From the NCBI RefSeq assembly GCF_020400725.1, contig NZ_JAINVG010000047.1:1-57198 (forward strand): a DNA stretch of 57,198 bases, read 5' to 3'. The stretch comes from Streptomyces sp. NK15101. GTDB taxonomy: Bacteria > Actinomycetota > Actinomycetes > Streptomycetales > Streptomycetaceae. The position numbers and the translations under genes are program-made. Shown here one piece after another: positions 14,764-23,262 of the stretch. The notes under the pieces were generated by a model. The model was not told where the DNA came from. It saw only the letters and a program-made list of their open reading frames with translations, and did not search any database. How positions within the stretch are numbered: position 1 is the stretch's first letter; each line of letters starts with the position of its first letter.

Positions 14764-17700
14764 TCAGGTGAGCAGTTCCGCCTCCGCGGTCCGGACCCGG
14801 GCGAGGCCCGCCGGGTACGGGAGGGACTCGGCTCTGTACCGGGCGTCGGCGAGGAGGGCGGAAGCCCGTTCCTTCAGACCGGAGAGGCCTAGGGCGAGCG
14901 CGAGCACCGTGGTCGTCTCCACGGCGAGGAGGTGCTGCCCCGTCCGATCCGCGCGTGCCGCCTCCCGTTCCAGAAGCGTGACGGCCTCCGAGTGGCGGCC
15001 GGTGCGGACCAGGGCCCAGCCCCGTAGACAGGCGGCGCGGGGAGCGGTCGCCCCGGTGCCGAGGAAGGAGAGCGCCTCCTCTGGCCGGCCGGTGCGCAGC
15101 GCGAGTTCGGCGGTCGCGAGCCGTACCTCGTCGAAGGCCTGCTGCTCGCCGGACTGCTCGGCACAGCCCTCCGCGCGGGAGAGGAGCGCCCGCGCCATCG
15201 GCGGATTCCAGGTCATCCGGGTCCGTGCCAGGGCGGTGAGGGCATACGGGAGGGTCCGTGGCGCCCGTGTGCGGGCCGTCTGCTCCGCCGCCACGGCCAG
15301 TCTCTCCGCTTCGGCGTCCCGGCCGAGGAGCAGGTGCAGCTCCGCCAGGTTGGTGCGCTCGAAGGAGCTCGCCTCGGGGCTGCCGACCCGGTCGGCGAGG
15401 GCGGCGGCGCGCTCCCCGTACGAGACCGCGTCGGTCAGCCGTCCCGTTCGGCGGGCGTTCTCGCGCAGGATCGACAGCACCAGGGCCTCCACCGAGGCGT
15501 CTCCCGCCGCGACCGCGTGCGGCAAGGCCTCCTCGGCGGCGGCCTGAGCCTCGCGCAGGCGTTCCGTCAGTCCGAGCGAGACGGCCTGTTGGGCCAGCGC
15601 ACGGGCGAGGGCCCGCGCGCCCGCACGGCCGGGCAGGTCCGCGGCGGCGGCCGCGGACGCGGCCGCCGACTTCACGGCCCCGGTGTGCCGTCCCTCGACG
15701 AAATCGATGATGGAGGAGGCCAGCCGGTGCGCGGCCACCGCGTCCGGGGGCGTCGTCGGGCCGGGACGCCGGGCGTCGAGCGCCCGGCGGGCCTCGTCCT
15801 GTCTGCCCGTCCGGATCAGGGCCTCGGCGAGCCGGGCCGTGACCGCCACGGCGGTGTCCGCGGCTCCGGCCCGGTCGGCCGAGGCGAGGGCCGCGCGCAG
15901 GACGTCCGCGGCGTCCCCGTAGCGGGACATCCGATGGAGCAGGGCGCCGTGGTCCATGCCCACGTCGGCCGCCCGGACCGGGTCGGCCGCGACCAGGGGC
16001 GTCAGCCGGCGGTAGTACCCGTCGGCCTCCTCGTTGGCGTAGAGGGCCGCCGCGCGCTCCGCCGCCCGGCGCAGGTGGTCCACCGCCCGGCGGTCCTCGG
16101 CACGCAGCAGGTGCCAGACCAGCGCGTCCACGTCGCCGGGCCGGTGTCGGAGGAGGGTCTCGCTCCAGGCGGCGTGCAGACTGAGCGAGCGCAGTCGGGA
16201 GAGGAGCTCGTAGCAGGTGAGGCGGAGGAGGGGGTGTCGGAAGGCAAGCCCGGTGACGCTCCGGCCGCCGACGACGATCTGCTGCTCGGCCAGGAGGGAG
16301 GCGGCCACGGTCCCTTCGAGGGCCGCGATCGCCTCCGCCGTCGACATCGGCGGGTGGAGTCCGTCGCGGGCGATGTCGAGGACCTCGGCGAGCGGGGCGG
16401 TTCCTCCGGCGGCCGCGACGACTTCGGCCATGCGCCGGGCCCGGGGTTCGAGTCGCAGCAGCCGCCGGGCGACCAGCTGGCGAACGCCTTCGGGAGCACC
16501 ACTCCGCTCCTCGCCCTGGTGCGCCGTGCCCGCGCGGGCGAGTTCGACGGTGAAGAGGGGATTGCCGAGCGAGAGCCGCCACACCCGGTCGAGGTCCCGC
16601 TCGTCGCCCCCCGGCCCCAGCGGCGCCCGCACCTCACGCGCCAGGGCGAGAGCGTCCTTCCTGCCCAGGCGCGGTACGGCGAAGCGGGCTGCGAGACCCG
16701 CGCGGACCAGCTCGTCCACCCGCAGCAGGTCCGCCTCGGGAAGGGGTTCGTCGTCGCGAAGGGTCACGAGGAAGCGACAGGGGAACCCGTCGCCCGCCTC
16801 CGAGAGCCGCCGCGCCAGCCGGACGAGGAGGTGGTGCGTGCCCGCGTCGGCGGCCTGCAGGTCGTCCAGGACGACGACCACCCCGCCGTCCCCGCCGATC
16901 TCCGTGAGGAGGCGCTCCACCCCGTGGAAGAGGCGGGCCCGCTCGTCGGGCGCGTCGACGCCCCGTGCGCCGGGAGGCGTCGGAGACGCGCCGCCCGCGA
17001 CCTGGTGCAGGGAGGGCAGGAGAGGAACGAGCTCGGGGCAGAGACTCGCGACCCGTGTCCGGTGGGCCTGCGGACGACGGGTGAGCCAGCCGTGCAGTGC
17101 CTCGACGAACGGGCCGTACGGCATGTGTCCTTCGGCATCGTGCGCCGCACCCCACAACACGGTCGCACCCGACTCGGCGAGACGCGCGGCGGCCTGGGCC
17201 GCGAGTCGGGTCTTGCCGATCCCGGCCTCTCCGCTGAGCAGGACCACCGGGACGTGGGTGGTGGTGACGATAGTGCGCAGCAGTTCCTCGCGCCCGTGCA
17301 GCGTGCCGCTCGTGGCCGCCTGCACGGCGGAGGGCAGGGGCGCCCCGGTGACGGTGCCCTCCGGACGGACGCGAGGGCCCGGTGAGGACCGGACCGCGAG
17401 CCGGCGCAGACGCTCCGTCTCCGGCCCCGGAGCGATGCCGAGTTCCTCGGCGAGGGCGTCACGGCACTGCTCGTACTGACGCACCACCTGGGCGTGGAGC
17501 CCCTGCTCGAGGCAGGCCGTCATGAGCAGTCGGTGGGCGCGCTCCTCCGCCGGGGCGGTGGCGAGGACCTGGCGGGCCGCACCGGAGGCCTCCTCGTACG
17601 ACCCGTCGGCCAGCCTCAGTTCGGCGAGGGCGAGCAGGACGCGCAGCCGCAGCGAGGAGAGTTCGGAGCGGCGCTGCTCGGCCCAGGGGGCGTAGCGGTC

Positions 17701-18237
17701 CTCGGGGAGCAGTTCGCCGCCGTACGCGTCGAGCGCCGCCGTGAGCGCGTCGCCGGACCGGACGGGAACGGAGCCACCGGAGTCCTTGCCCTTCCCGATG
17801 AGCACCCCGTTCAGTGCCTCGCGGGAGAGGGCCTCGGCCTCGTCCGCGTCGATCCACACGCGCCGCGGGTCGAGCCGGAGCAGTGCTCCGTCGGAGACGA
17901 GGTAGGAGGAGGCGGCGCGCGGTGCGATCTCCGGTTCCAGGGCGTGACGGGCGGCGTGGAGGGCGACCCGCAGGCTGCCGACGGCGGCCTGCGGCGTCGC
18001 GTTCGGCCAGCAGATCTCCTGCACCTGCCCGCGGTGGAGGCTGTGACCCGGCACGACGGCGAGCAGCTTCACGAGGGTCTGCGCACTTGGACGGGGCCAG
18101 CGTCCGGGTAGCGCGGGGCCGCCGTCCCGTTCCGCGCGGAAGCCTCCGAGGAGACGCAGGCGCAGCAGCGGGGGTGCGCCGTCTTCGTTCTGCCGGACGT
18201 CGTCGTCCTGTCGTGCCACGTTCATGAGGAGCGACAC
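14764..18237 (-). CDS. Large BTAD/AAA-ATPase transcriptional regulator (SARP/AfsR-like)
   Basis: A 1157-residue putative regulator. Residues 25-105 are an OmpR-like winged helix (LRLLGGFRAERDG ... VGSLRVALHAARHAL). Residues 130-280 are the bacterial transcription activator domain, rich in Leu/Ala helices. An ATPase domain follows: Walker A GEAGIGKT at 336-343, Walker B VVVVLDDL at 453-460. The C-terminal half (about 650-1157) is a long series of Ala/Leu/Arg-rich TPR-like helical repeats. Large BTAD-ATPase-TPR proteins often activate secondary metabolism genes. The adjacent genes give no clear target. The start (GTG 18237) lacks an obvious ribosome binding site; ATG 18225 is an alternative. 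Confidence 0.82.
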   Translation of the reverse strand: MSLLMNVARQDDDVRQNEDGAPPLLRLRLLGGFRAERDGGPALPGRWPRPSAQTLVKLLAVVPGHSLHRGQVQEICWPNATPQAAVGSLRVALHAARHALEPEIAPRAASSYLVSDGALLRLDPRRVWIDADEAEALSREALNGVLIGKGKDSGGSVPVRSGDALTAALDAYGGELLPEDRYAPWAEQRRSELSSLRLRVLLALAELRLADGSYEEASGAARQVLATAPAEERAHRLLMTACLEQGLHAQVVRQYEQCRDALAEELGIAPGPETERLRRLAVRSSPGPRVRPEGTVTGAPLPSAVQAATSGTLHGREELLRTIVTTTHVPVVLLSGEAGIGKTRLAAQAAARLAESGATVLWGAAHDAEGHMPYGPFVEALHGWLTRRPQAHRTRVASLCPELVPLLPSLHQVAGGASPTPPGARGVDAPDERARLFHGVERLLTEIGGDGGVVVVLDDLQAADAGTHHLLVRLARRLSEAGDGFPCRFLVTLRDDEPLPEADLLRVDELVRAGLAARFAVPRLGRKDALALAREVRAPLGPGGDERDLDRVWRLSLGNPLFTVELARAGTAHQGEERSGAPEGVRQLVARRLLRLEPRARRMAEVVAAAGGTAPLAEVLDIARDGLHPPMSTAEAIAALEGTVAASLLAEQQIVVGGRSVTGLAFRHPLLRLTCYELLSRLRSLSLHAAWSETLLRHRPGDVDALVWHLLRAEDRRAVDHLRRAAERAAALYANEEADGYYRRLTPLVAADPVRAADVGMDHGALLHRMSRYGDAADVLRAALASADRAGAADTAVAVTARLAEALIRTGRQDEARRALDARRPGPTTPPDAVAAHRLASSIIDFVEGRHTGAVKSAAASAAAAADLPGRAGARALARALAQQAVSLGLTERLREAQAAAEEALPHAVAAGDASVEALVLSILRENARRTGRLTDAVSYGERAAALADRVGSPEASSFERTNLAELHLLLGRDAEAERLAVAAEQTARTRAPRTLPYALTALARTRMTWNPPMARALLSRAEGCAEQSGEQQAFDEVRLATAELALRTGRPEEALSFLGTGATAPRAACLRGWALVRTGRHSEAVTLLEREAARADRTGQHLLAVETTTVLALALGLSGLKERASALLADARYRAESLPYPAGLARVRTAEAELLT

Positions 18238-18280
18238 TTTAACCGGGCCGTCTGTGGACGATGAGGACCCCCGGCGAGGC

Positions 18281-18583
18281 TCAGGGGGGCCGGGTGACCC
18301 GCGCCGCGGGCCGGGACAGCGTGAGCACCGTCATCTGGTGGATGGCATCGTCCAGGGACAGCGCTCCGCCACCGGTCTGCGCGGCCGCCCGGTTGACGCC
18401 GAAGCGGTCGAAGTCCAGCGGGACCGTCTCGTCGGTGCCCCGCTGCCGTCGGCCGCGCCGCCCGCGGTCAGGGGCGATGGGCAGGGCACTGACCCGGGTG
18501 TCGAGGGCGGTGGGTGCACCGCTGCCGGGGTCGTGGACGGCGATCTCGCACTTCACCGCGTCACCGGTGTCCGCCTGTTCCAC
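18281..18583 (-). pseudogene. Internally deleted relic of an FG-GAP repeat protein paralogue
   Basis: A 100-codon frame resembles two separate parts of the large FG-GAP protein encoded at 20302-23262. Its start (EQADTGDAVKCEIAVHDP ... VSALPIAPD) matches EQSDHNEGVKYEIAAYDP ... INALPLALE. Its end (LDFDRFGVNRAAAQTGGG ... TVLTLSR) matches the extreme C-terminus LPFDEYGTDLAAGLVGNK ... TTLTIDKG. About 550 residues between these parts are missing. It is therefore best explained as a decayed second copy, not as a real small gene. Confidence 0.65.
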
Positions 18584-18800
18584 GGCAACGATCCGGTTCC
18601 GGCCTCGACACGGTAGCCAAAGATCCTGCTTGGTAGGTTATGGGTGATCTGATCCAGATATGGAGAGTTTCGATATGAATTCGGGCGGTTCGTAGCAGCC
18701 CGCCCCCGGCAACGGGCAAGGGGCGTCCTCGCCGTTGCTGTGACGGATCAACGGCGGCAACTGGCTGCCCCGGGAGGAGGCCGAGGCGCTGCGCGCCGAG

Positions 18801-20123
18801 TTGTTCTTCCAGCGGGCGGTGCACGCGTACCTGACGATGCTGCCCGCGCTGAACGTCATCGGGATGCGGGACGGTTCGCAAGGCGCGTTCGGCGACGGCT
18901 ATCACGTGCTGCCGGTCTGGAAGGACCGGATGGACAGCCGCACCTGGGTGCCCACCCCCAACGCGGACGTCATCTACTCCATGGGCTACCTGGACCTGGG
19001 CAAGACCGGCCCGCTCGTGGTGAACGCCCCCGCCGACGTCATCGGGATGTTCACCGACTTCTCCCAGCGCACCCTCACCGACGTCGGCGCGATCGGCCCC
19101 GACCGGGCCCGCGGCGGCCTGTACCTGCTGCTGCCACCGGGCTACGACGGTCATGTCCCGGACGGGTACTTCACCTTCCGTTCCCGCACGTTCAACGTGT
19201 TCCTGTTCTTCCGCACGATCATGGGCCGGGGCGACGGGCGGCCGGGCCCCTCGGTCGGCGTCGCGACGGCCGAACGCACCAGGATCTACCCGCTGTGGGA
19301 GCAGGAGAAGAACGTCCCGCCGATGGAGTTCCCCAACGCGAGCGGGGCCCGGCTGAACATGATGTACCCCACCGACTTCTCCTACTGGACCAAGCTCAAG
19401 GAGTTCGTCGACTACGAGCCCGTCAGCGCGATCGACCCCGAGCTGCGCGGCGTCCTCGCCTCCATCGGGATCGTCAAGGGCGAGCCCTTCGCGCCGAACG
19501 CCTTGCAGCGACAGCAACTCGACCGGGCTCTGGACTTCGCACCGAAGTCCACCATCGCGCTCACCCAGCTCGGGCGCGCCGACCGCCGCAACCTCCACTA
19601 CGACGACCGCCAGTGGGAGGTCGCCTGGTGCGGAGCCACCGCGGAGTGGATGCAGGCGAGCCACCTCGACCTCGACGCCCGCTCACGGTTCTTCCAGTAC
19701 GCCTACTCCTCCGCCCCGGCCATGGCCATCCACAGCACCGGCGCCGGCTCGAAGTACCCCTTCACCGTCCGCGACGCCGCCGGCGACCTCCTGGACGGCT
19801 CGCACACCTACCGGATGCACCTGCCGGCCGATCCGCCGGCCGACCTCTTCTGGGCGGTGACCGCCTACAACATCACCGACGGCACCATGCCCGAGACCGA
19901 GCAGCTCCTGCCGTCCACCAACAGCTACTACGACATCCCGAAGAACACCGACGGATCCATCGACCTCTGGATCGCGCCCCGCAAGCCGGACGGAGTCGCC
20001 GACGCCGCCTTCATCCAGACGATCCCCGGACGCGCCTTCATCATCGCCCTGCGCCTGTACGGCACGGCAACGGCCTTCTACGACCAGACCTGGAAGCCCG
20101 ACGACCTCGTCAGAGCCGATTAG
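18801..20123 (+). CDS. DUF1254/DUF1214 family protein, 5' end uncertain
   Basis: A 440-residue protein with an N-terminal DUF1254 domain (FQRAVHAYLTMLPALNVIGM, TPNADVIYSMGYLDL) and a C-terminal DUF1214 domain (AYNITDGTMPETEQLLPSTN, SYYDIPKNTDGSIDLWIAP). The family is widespread and of unknown enzymatic function; members are usually exported. Here no signal peptide is present. The frame is closed upstream by TGA 18741-18743, and the only start before the conserved domain is TTG 18801, although conserved-looking sequence (NWLPREEAEALRAEL) extends further upstream. The gene may have lost its 5' end, or a frameshift hides it. It ends convergently with the SH3-like fragment. Confidence 0.7.
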   Translation: MFFQRAVHAYLTMLPALNVIGMRDGSQGAFGDGYHVLPVWKDRMDSRTWVPTPNADVIYSMGYLDLGKTGPLVVNAPADVIGMFTDFSQRTLTDVGAIGPDRARGGLYLLLPPGYDGHVPDGYFTFRSRTFNVFLFFRTIMGRGDGRPGPSVGVATAERTRIYPLWEQEKNVPPMEFPNASGARLNMMYPTDFSYWTKLKEFVDYEPVSAIDPELRGVLASIGIVKGEPFAPNALQRQQLDRALDFAPKSTIALTQLGRADRRNLHYDDRQWEVAWCGATAEWMQASHLDLDARSRFFQYAYSSAPAMAIHSTGAGSKYPFTVRDAAGDLLDGSHTYRMHLPADPPADLFWAVTAYNITDGTMPETEQLLPSTNSYYDIPKNTDGSIDLWIAPRKPDGVADAAFIQTIPGRAFIIALRLYGTATAFYDQTWKPDDLVRAD

Positions 20124-20243
20124 CACCCGGTGGCCTCCGGAACGTTCGATCCCGCTCCGAAGCCGCACGCGGCCTCGACGCCGGTGCCGTTCTCCAACAC
20201 GCCGGGGGTGGCGTGGTTCGTGCCGGGGCCCGAGCGGAACGTG
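20120..20243 (-). pseudogene. Possible SH3b-domain fragment
   Basis: The minus-strand frame ending at the TAA complementary to 20120-20122 reads VTFRSGPGTNHATPGVLENG, then TGVEAACGFGAG. RSGPGTN followed by a Gly-x-Leu and a Gly-Thr turn is the hallmark of bacterial SH3 domains in small secreted actinomycete proteins. The upstream part of such a gene is absent; a hairpin and the end of another gene lie there. It is short, so this is a weak call. Confidence 0.35.
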
Positions 20244-20286
20244 ACGGCTCCGGTCCCGCACGTGCCACGTGCGGGACCGGAGCCGT
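20244..20286. terminator. Perfect 20-bp hairpin
   Basis: Left arm 20244-20263 and right arm 20267-20286 are fully complementary with a 3-nt loop. It sits just beyond the 3' end of the minus-strand FG-GAP gene. Confidence 0.8.
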
Positions 20287-20301
20287 GCGCGCCGCGGCCG
20301 G

Positions 20302-23262
20302 TCAGCCCTTGTCGATGGTGAGCGTGGTCGCCGAGCGGATCGCCGTGTACGTGCCGGCCACCTTGTTGCCGACGAGGCCCGCCGCGAGGTCGGTGCCGTA
20401 TTCGTCGAAGGGCAGGGCGATGATCTCGTCCTTGCCGTCGTCGTCGAGGTCGGCCACGAAGTTCTCGCGGGCGCCCAGGACGTCGTAGCCGTTGACGAGC
20501 GGCGGGTAGTCCACGCTCCCGGTCAGCACCGACGGGTCGTAGAGAGCGACGAACTGGGTGCCGCTGCGGACCAGGACGCGGGCGCCGTCCGGGCCCGTGG
20601 CGAAGGAACCGCCGCGGACCTCGGCCAGCGCGCGGTTCTTGTGGTCCACGCCGTCGGCGGCGTAGGCACGGAGCGAGGCGAGGCTGTTCTCGACCAGGAG
20701 GTCGCCCTCGGTGCTCCAGTTGGCGAGGGTGGCGTAGCCGCCCGCCTTGGCCTCGTGCAGCAGCTCGCCGGTGCGGCCGTCGCGGATCTGGACCATGTTG
20801 GTCAGCTGGTTCGGCGGCAGCTGCTGGGCGTTGCCGCGGACCACGTAGGTGAAGACGACCGCGTGTCCGTCGGCGTAGGGGATGCGGGACGAGGCGAAGG
20901 TGCCGGCCCGCAGCGGGATGCCGAGGACGGCTCCCTGGCTGGTGTCGGGCGCCTTCGGGGTGAACGTCCAGGCGGTGGTGCCGTCCTTGCCGTTCAGCCC
21001 GACGCCGCCCACGGCGCGGGCCGCCGTCGGGTCGCCGCCGCGCGTCTGGAACTGGGCGTACACCTTGCCGTCGGCGGCGGACAGGTCGGCGAACGCCGGT
21101 GTGCCGATCTCGGACGGGACCGCGTACTCCCACTTCGGGGTGCCGTCGCCCTCGTACGCGCGGACCTCGTCGGTGGCCACCGCGATCTCGGCGGCGCCGT
21201 CGCCGTCCAGGTCGGAGGCGACGACGTTGCGCACGTACTCGCCCTGGGCGGCGTCGATCGTGGTGAGGATCTTGCCGGTACGGGCGTCCACGACCACGGT
21301 CGCCGAGCTGTCGGCCACGATCAGCTCGTCGCGGCCGTCGCCGTCGGTGTCGGCCTTGACGACCTGTACGACGCGCCCGGGCAGCGTCGTCTTCCACAGC
21401 TGCTCGGGCTTGCCCGCGACCATCGAGGGACCGTCGTAGGCGAACAGGGCGTTGGACGAGCCGCCGAGGACCACGTCGTTCTTCCCGTCGCCGTCGACGT
21501 CCGTGGCGGCGGCGGTGACGGGGACGCCCTCCAGCGGCTGGAGGTCCGTCTGCCTGCCGTTGCCGGTGTTGTAGACGCGGACGTTCTGGTTGGTGTCGAC
21601 GGTGCGCAGGCGCCAGCCGTCGCCCTTCCTGAACGGCTGGGCGAACATGACCGAGCCGACGATGCCGTTGTCGTCCCACTTGACGGCGCCGTTGCCGCCG
21701 CCGAGCGCGATGATGCGGGCGTAGTGGCCGCCCGCGCGGTTCTCGGCGGTTTCACGGCCGTCGGAGTCCAGGTACGAGGCGACGATCTTGCCGTCCACGG
21801 CCTTGATGCCCCAGGCGGCGTCGACGTCGCCGTCGATCGCGGACCGCTTGACGGTGTGGGCCCACAGCAGGCTCGCGTCGTCGCCGTTCAGGGCGCGGAC
21901 GCTGTTGCTGTTCATCCACAGGCCGTTGTCGAGGGTCGACTCGCTGACCGTGTACTCCGGCTTCGAGCCGCCCTGGACGTCACCGATCTCCAGGGCGAGC
22001 GGCAGCGCGTTGATCCGCTCGGTCAGACCGGTGCGGGTGCCGTCGGCGGGGTCGTACGCGGCGATCTCGTACTTCACGCCTTCGTTGTGGTCCGACTGCT
22101 CCAGCGCCACGATCCGGCCGCGGGCGGCGTCCAGGCGCAGCTGGCGCACGTACAGGCGGCCGGTCTCGTTCCACTTGACGGAGCCGTCCGTGGTGTCGAT
22201 CACCAGGGTGTGGCCGCTGGGGGAGCCGTCGGGGGCGTAGCGCTTGGCCTGGTTCCAGGAGGCGGCGAGCAGTCCGTCGCCGATCGGCTCCAGCGAGCCC
22301 CACTGGACGCCCCTGTAGGTGCCGGCGTCGTACGACCAGCTGTCGACCGGGGTGAGCCTGCCGTCGGCGTGGTCGAAGCGGATGCCGTTCAGGGTGGCCT
22401 TGGAACCGGCGGGGGAGTTGAGGTTGTAGAACGCCGAGTCCGCGACGACGAGCGTCGTGCCGACCAGTTTGACGTTGTAGGCCGCCGCGTACAGCTTCGA
22501 CCACAGCGTCTTGCCGGTGGCGCCGTCGAGGATCGTGACGAAGGTGCCGTTGGGCAGCGAGGAGCCCGGTGAGGTGAACGGCCGGTACGGGTTCACGCCG
22601 ACCTCGGCGGTGAAGACGATGTCGTCGACGCCGTCGCCGGTCAGGTCCCCGGTGGCGACGCCGTCGTCGGTGGCCATGGTGAACGGGCTGACCGCGTTGA
22701 AGCCCATGACGACGGCGGGCGGGTACGGCTCCTTGGGGCCCCGGAACGTCGGGGTGATCCGCCAGTCCGAGTCCAGGGACGCGGCACCGCGCGACCACAG
22801 CTGCTTGCCGTCGGCGCCGATGCGCTGGACCGGGCTGAGCCCGTTGACCGAGAAGTAGTCGCCGTCCGCGCCGCCGACCGGGAACGTGGCGGCCATGCCC
22901 TGGGCGCCCTCGACGTCGGACTTCCTGGTCAGCTTCCACTTGGGGGTGGCGGTGGTGGAGGCGCCGGTCGTCGCCTGGGTGGAGGCGCCGGTCGTCGCGT
23001 CCGCGGCACCGTCGGCCAGGGCGTCGGTCCCGGCCTTCTCCTCGGCGTCCTCGGCCGCCTCCAACGGGTCCCCCAGGCTGCGCCCGTCCCCGTACACGTC
23101 GGGCGTCAGACGCTGTGCCAGCTGCTCGGCCTGGCTGTCCGTCAGGGTCATCAGGCTGCCGTCGTCCCCGGCGGCGTGGACCGCCGGGGCGACGGTCACG
23201 GCGAGTCCGGAGGCGATCAGTACGGAGGCCAGGCGCAGGCCCCGTCGTCGGGTGTTTCTCAT
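20302..23262 (-). CDS. Secreted FG-GAP/VCBS repeat protein
   Basis: A 986-residue exported protein. The signal peptide is MRNTRRRGLRLASVLIASGL with cleavage near VHA-AGDD. The mature protein carries many FG-GAP-type repeats of the calcium-binding integrin-propeller kind, with Asp-rich loops such as DLTGDGVDDIVF, DVDGDGKNDVVLGG, DTDGDGRDELIVAD, DLDGDGAAEIAVA and DLDDDGKDEIIALPFD, mixed with PQQ-like blades (TGKTLWSK, DGSVKW). It is predicted to form one or two beta-propellers outside the cell. Its ATG overlaps the stop of the upstream subtilase gene (ATGA), so the two are translated together and probably act together. A truncated paralogue lies at 18281-18583. Confidence 0.85.
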   Translation of the reverse strand: MRNTRRRGLRLASVLIASGLAVTVAPAVHAAGDDGSLMTLTDSQAEQLAQRLTPDVYGDGRSLGDPLEAAEDAEEKAGTDALADGAADATTGASTQATTGASTTATPKWKLTRKSDVEGAQGMAATFPVGGADGDYFSVNGLSPVQRIGADGKQLWSRGAASLDSDWRITPTFRGPKEPYPPAVVMGFNAVSPFTMATDDGVATGDLTGDGVDDIVFTAEVGVNPYRPFTSPGSSLPNGTFVTILDGATGKTLWSKLYAAAYNVKLVGTTLVVADSAFYNLNSPAGSKATLNGIRFDHADGRLTPVDSWSYDAGTYRGVQWGSLEPIGDGLLAASWNQAKRYAPDGSPSGHTLVIDTTDGSVKWNETGRLYVRQLRLDAARGRIVALEQSDHNEGVKYEIAAYDPADGTRTGLTERINALPLALEIGDVQGGSKPEYTVSESTLDNGLWMNSNSVRALNGDDASLLWAHTVKRSAIDGDVDAAWGIKAVDGKIVASYLDSDGRETAENRAGGHYARIIALGGGNGAVKWDDNGIVGSVMFAQPFRKGDGWRLRTVDTNQNVRVYNTGNGRQTDLQPLEGVPVTAAATDVDGDGKNDVVLGGSSNALFAYDGPSMVAGKPEQLWKTTLPGRVVQVVKADTDGDGRDELIVADSSATVVVDARTGKILTTIDAAQGEYVRNVVASDLDGDGAAEIAVATDEVRAYEGDGTPKWEYAVPSEIGTPAFADLSAADGKVYAQFQTRGGDPTAARAVGGVGLNGKDGTTAWTFTPKAPDTSQGAVLGIPLRAGTFASSRIPYADGHAVVFTYVVRGNAQQLPPNQLTNMVQIRDGRTGELLHEAKAGGYATLANWSTEGDLLVENSLASLRAYAADGVDHKNRALAEVRGGSFATGPDGARVLVRSGTQFVALYDPSVLTGSVDYPPLVNGYDVLGARENFVADLDDDGKDEIIALPFDEYGTDLAAGLVGNKVAGTYTAIRSATTLTIDKG

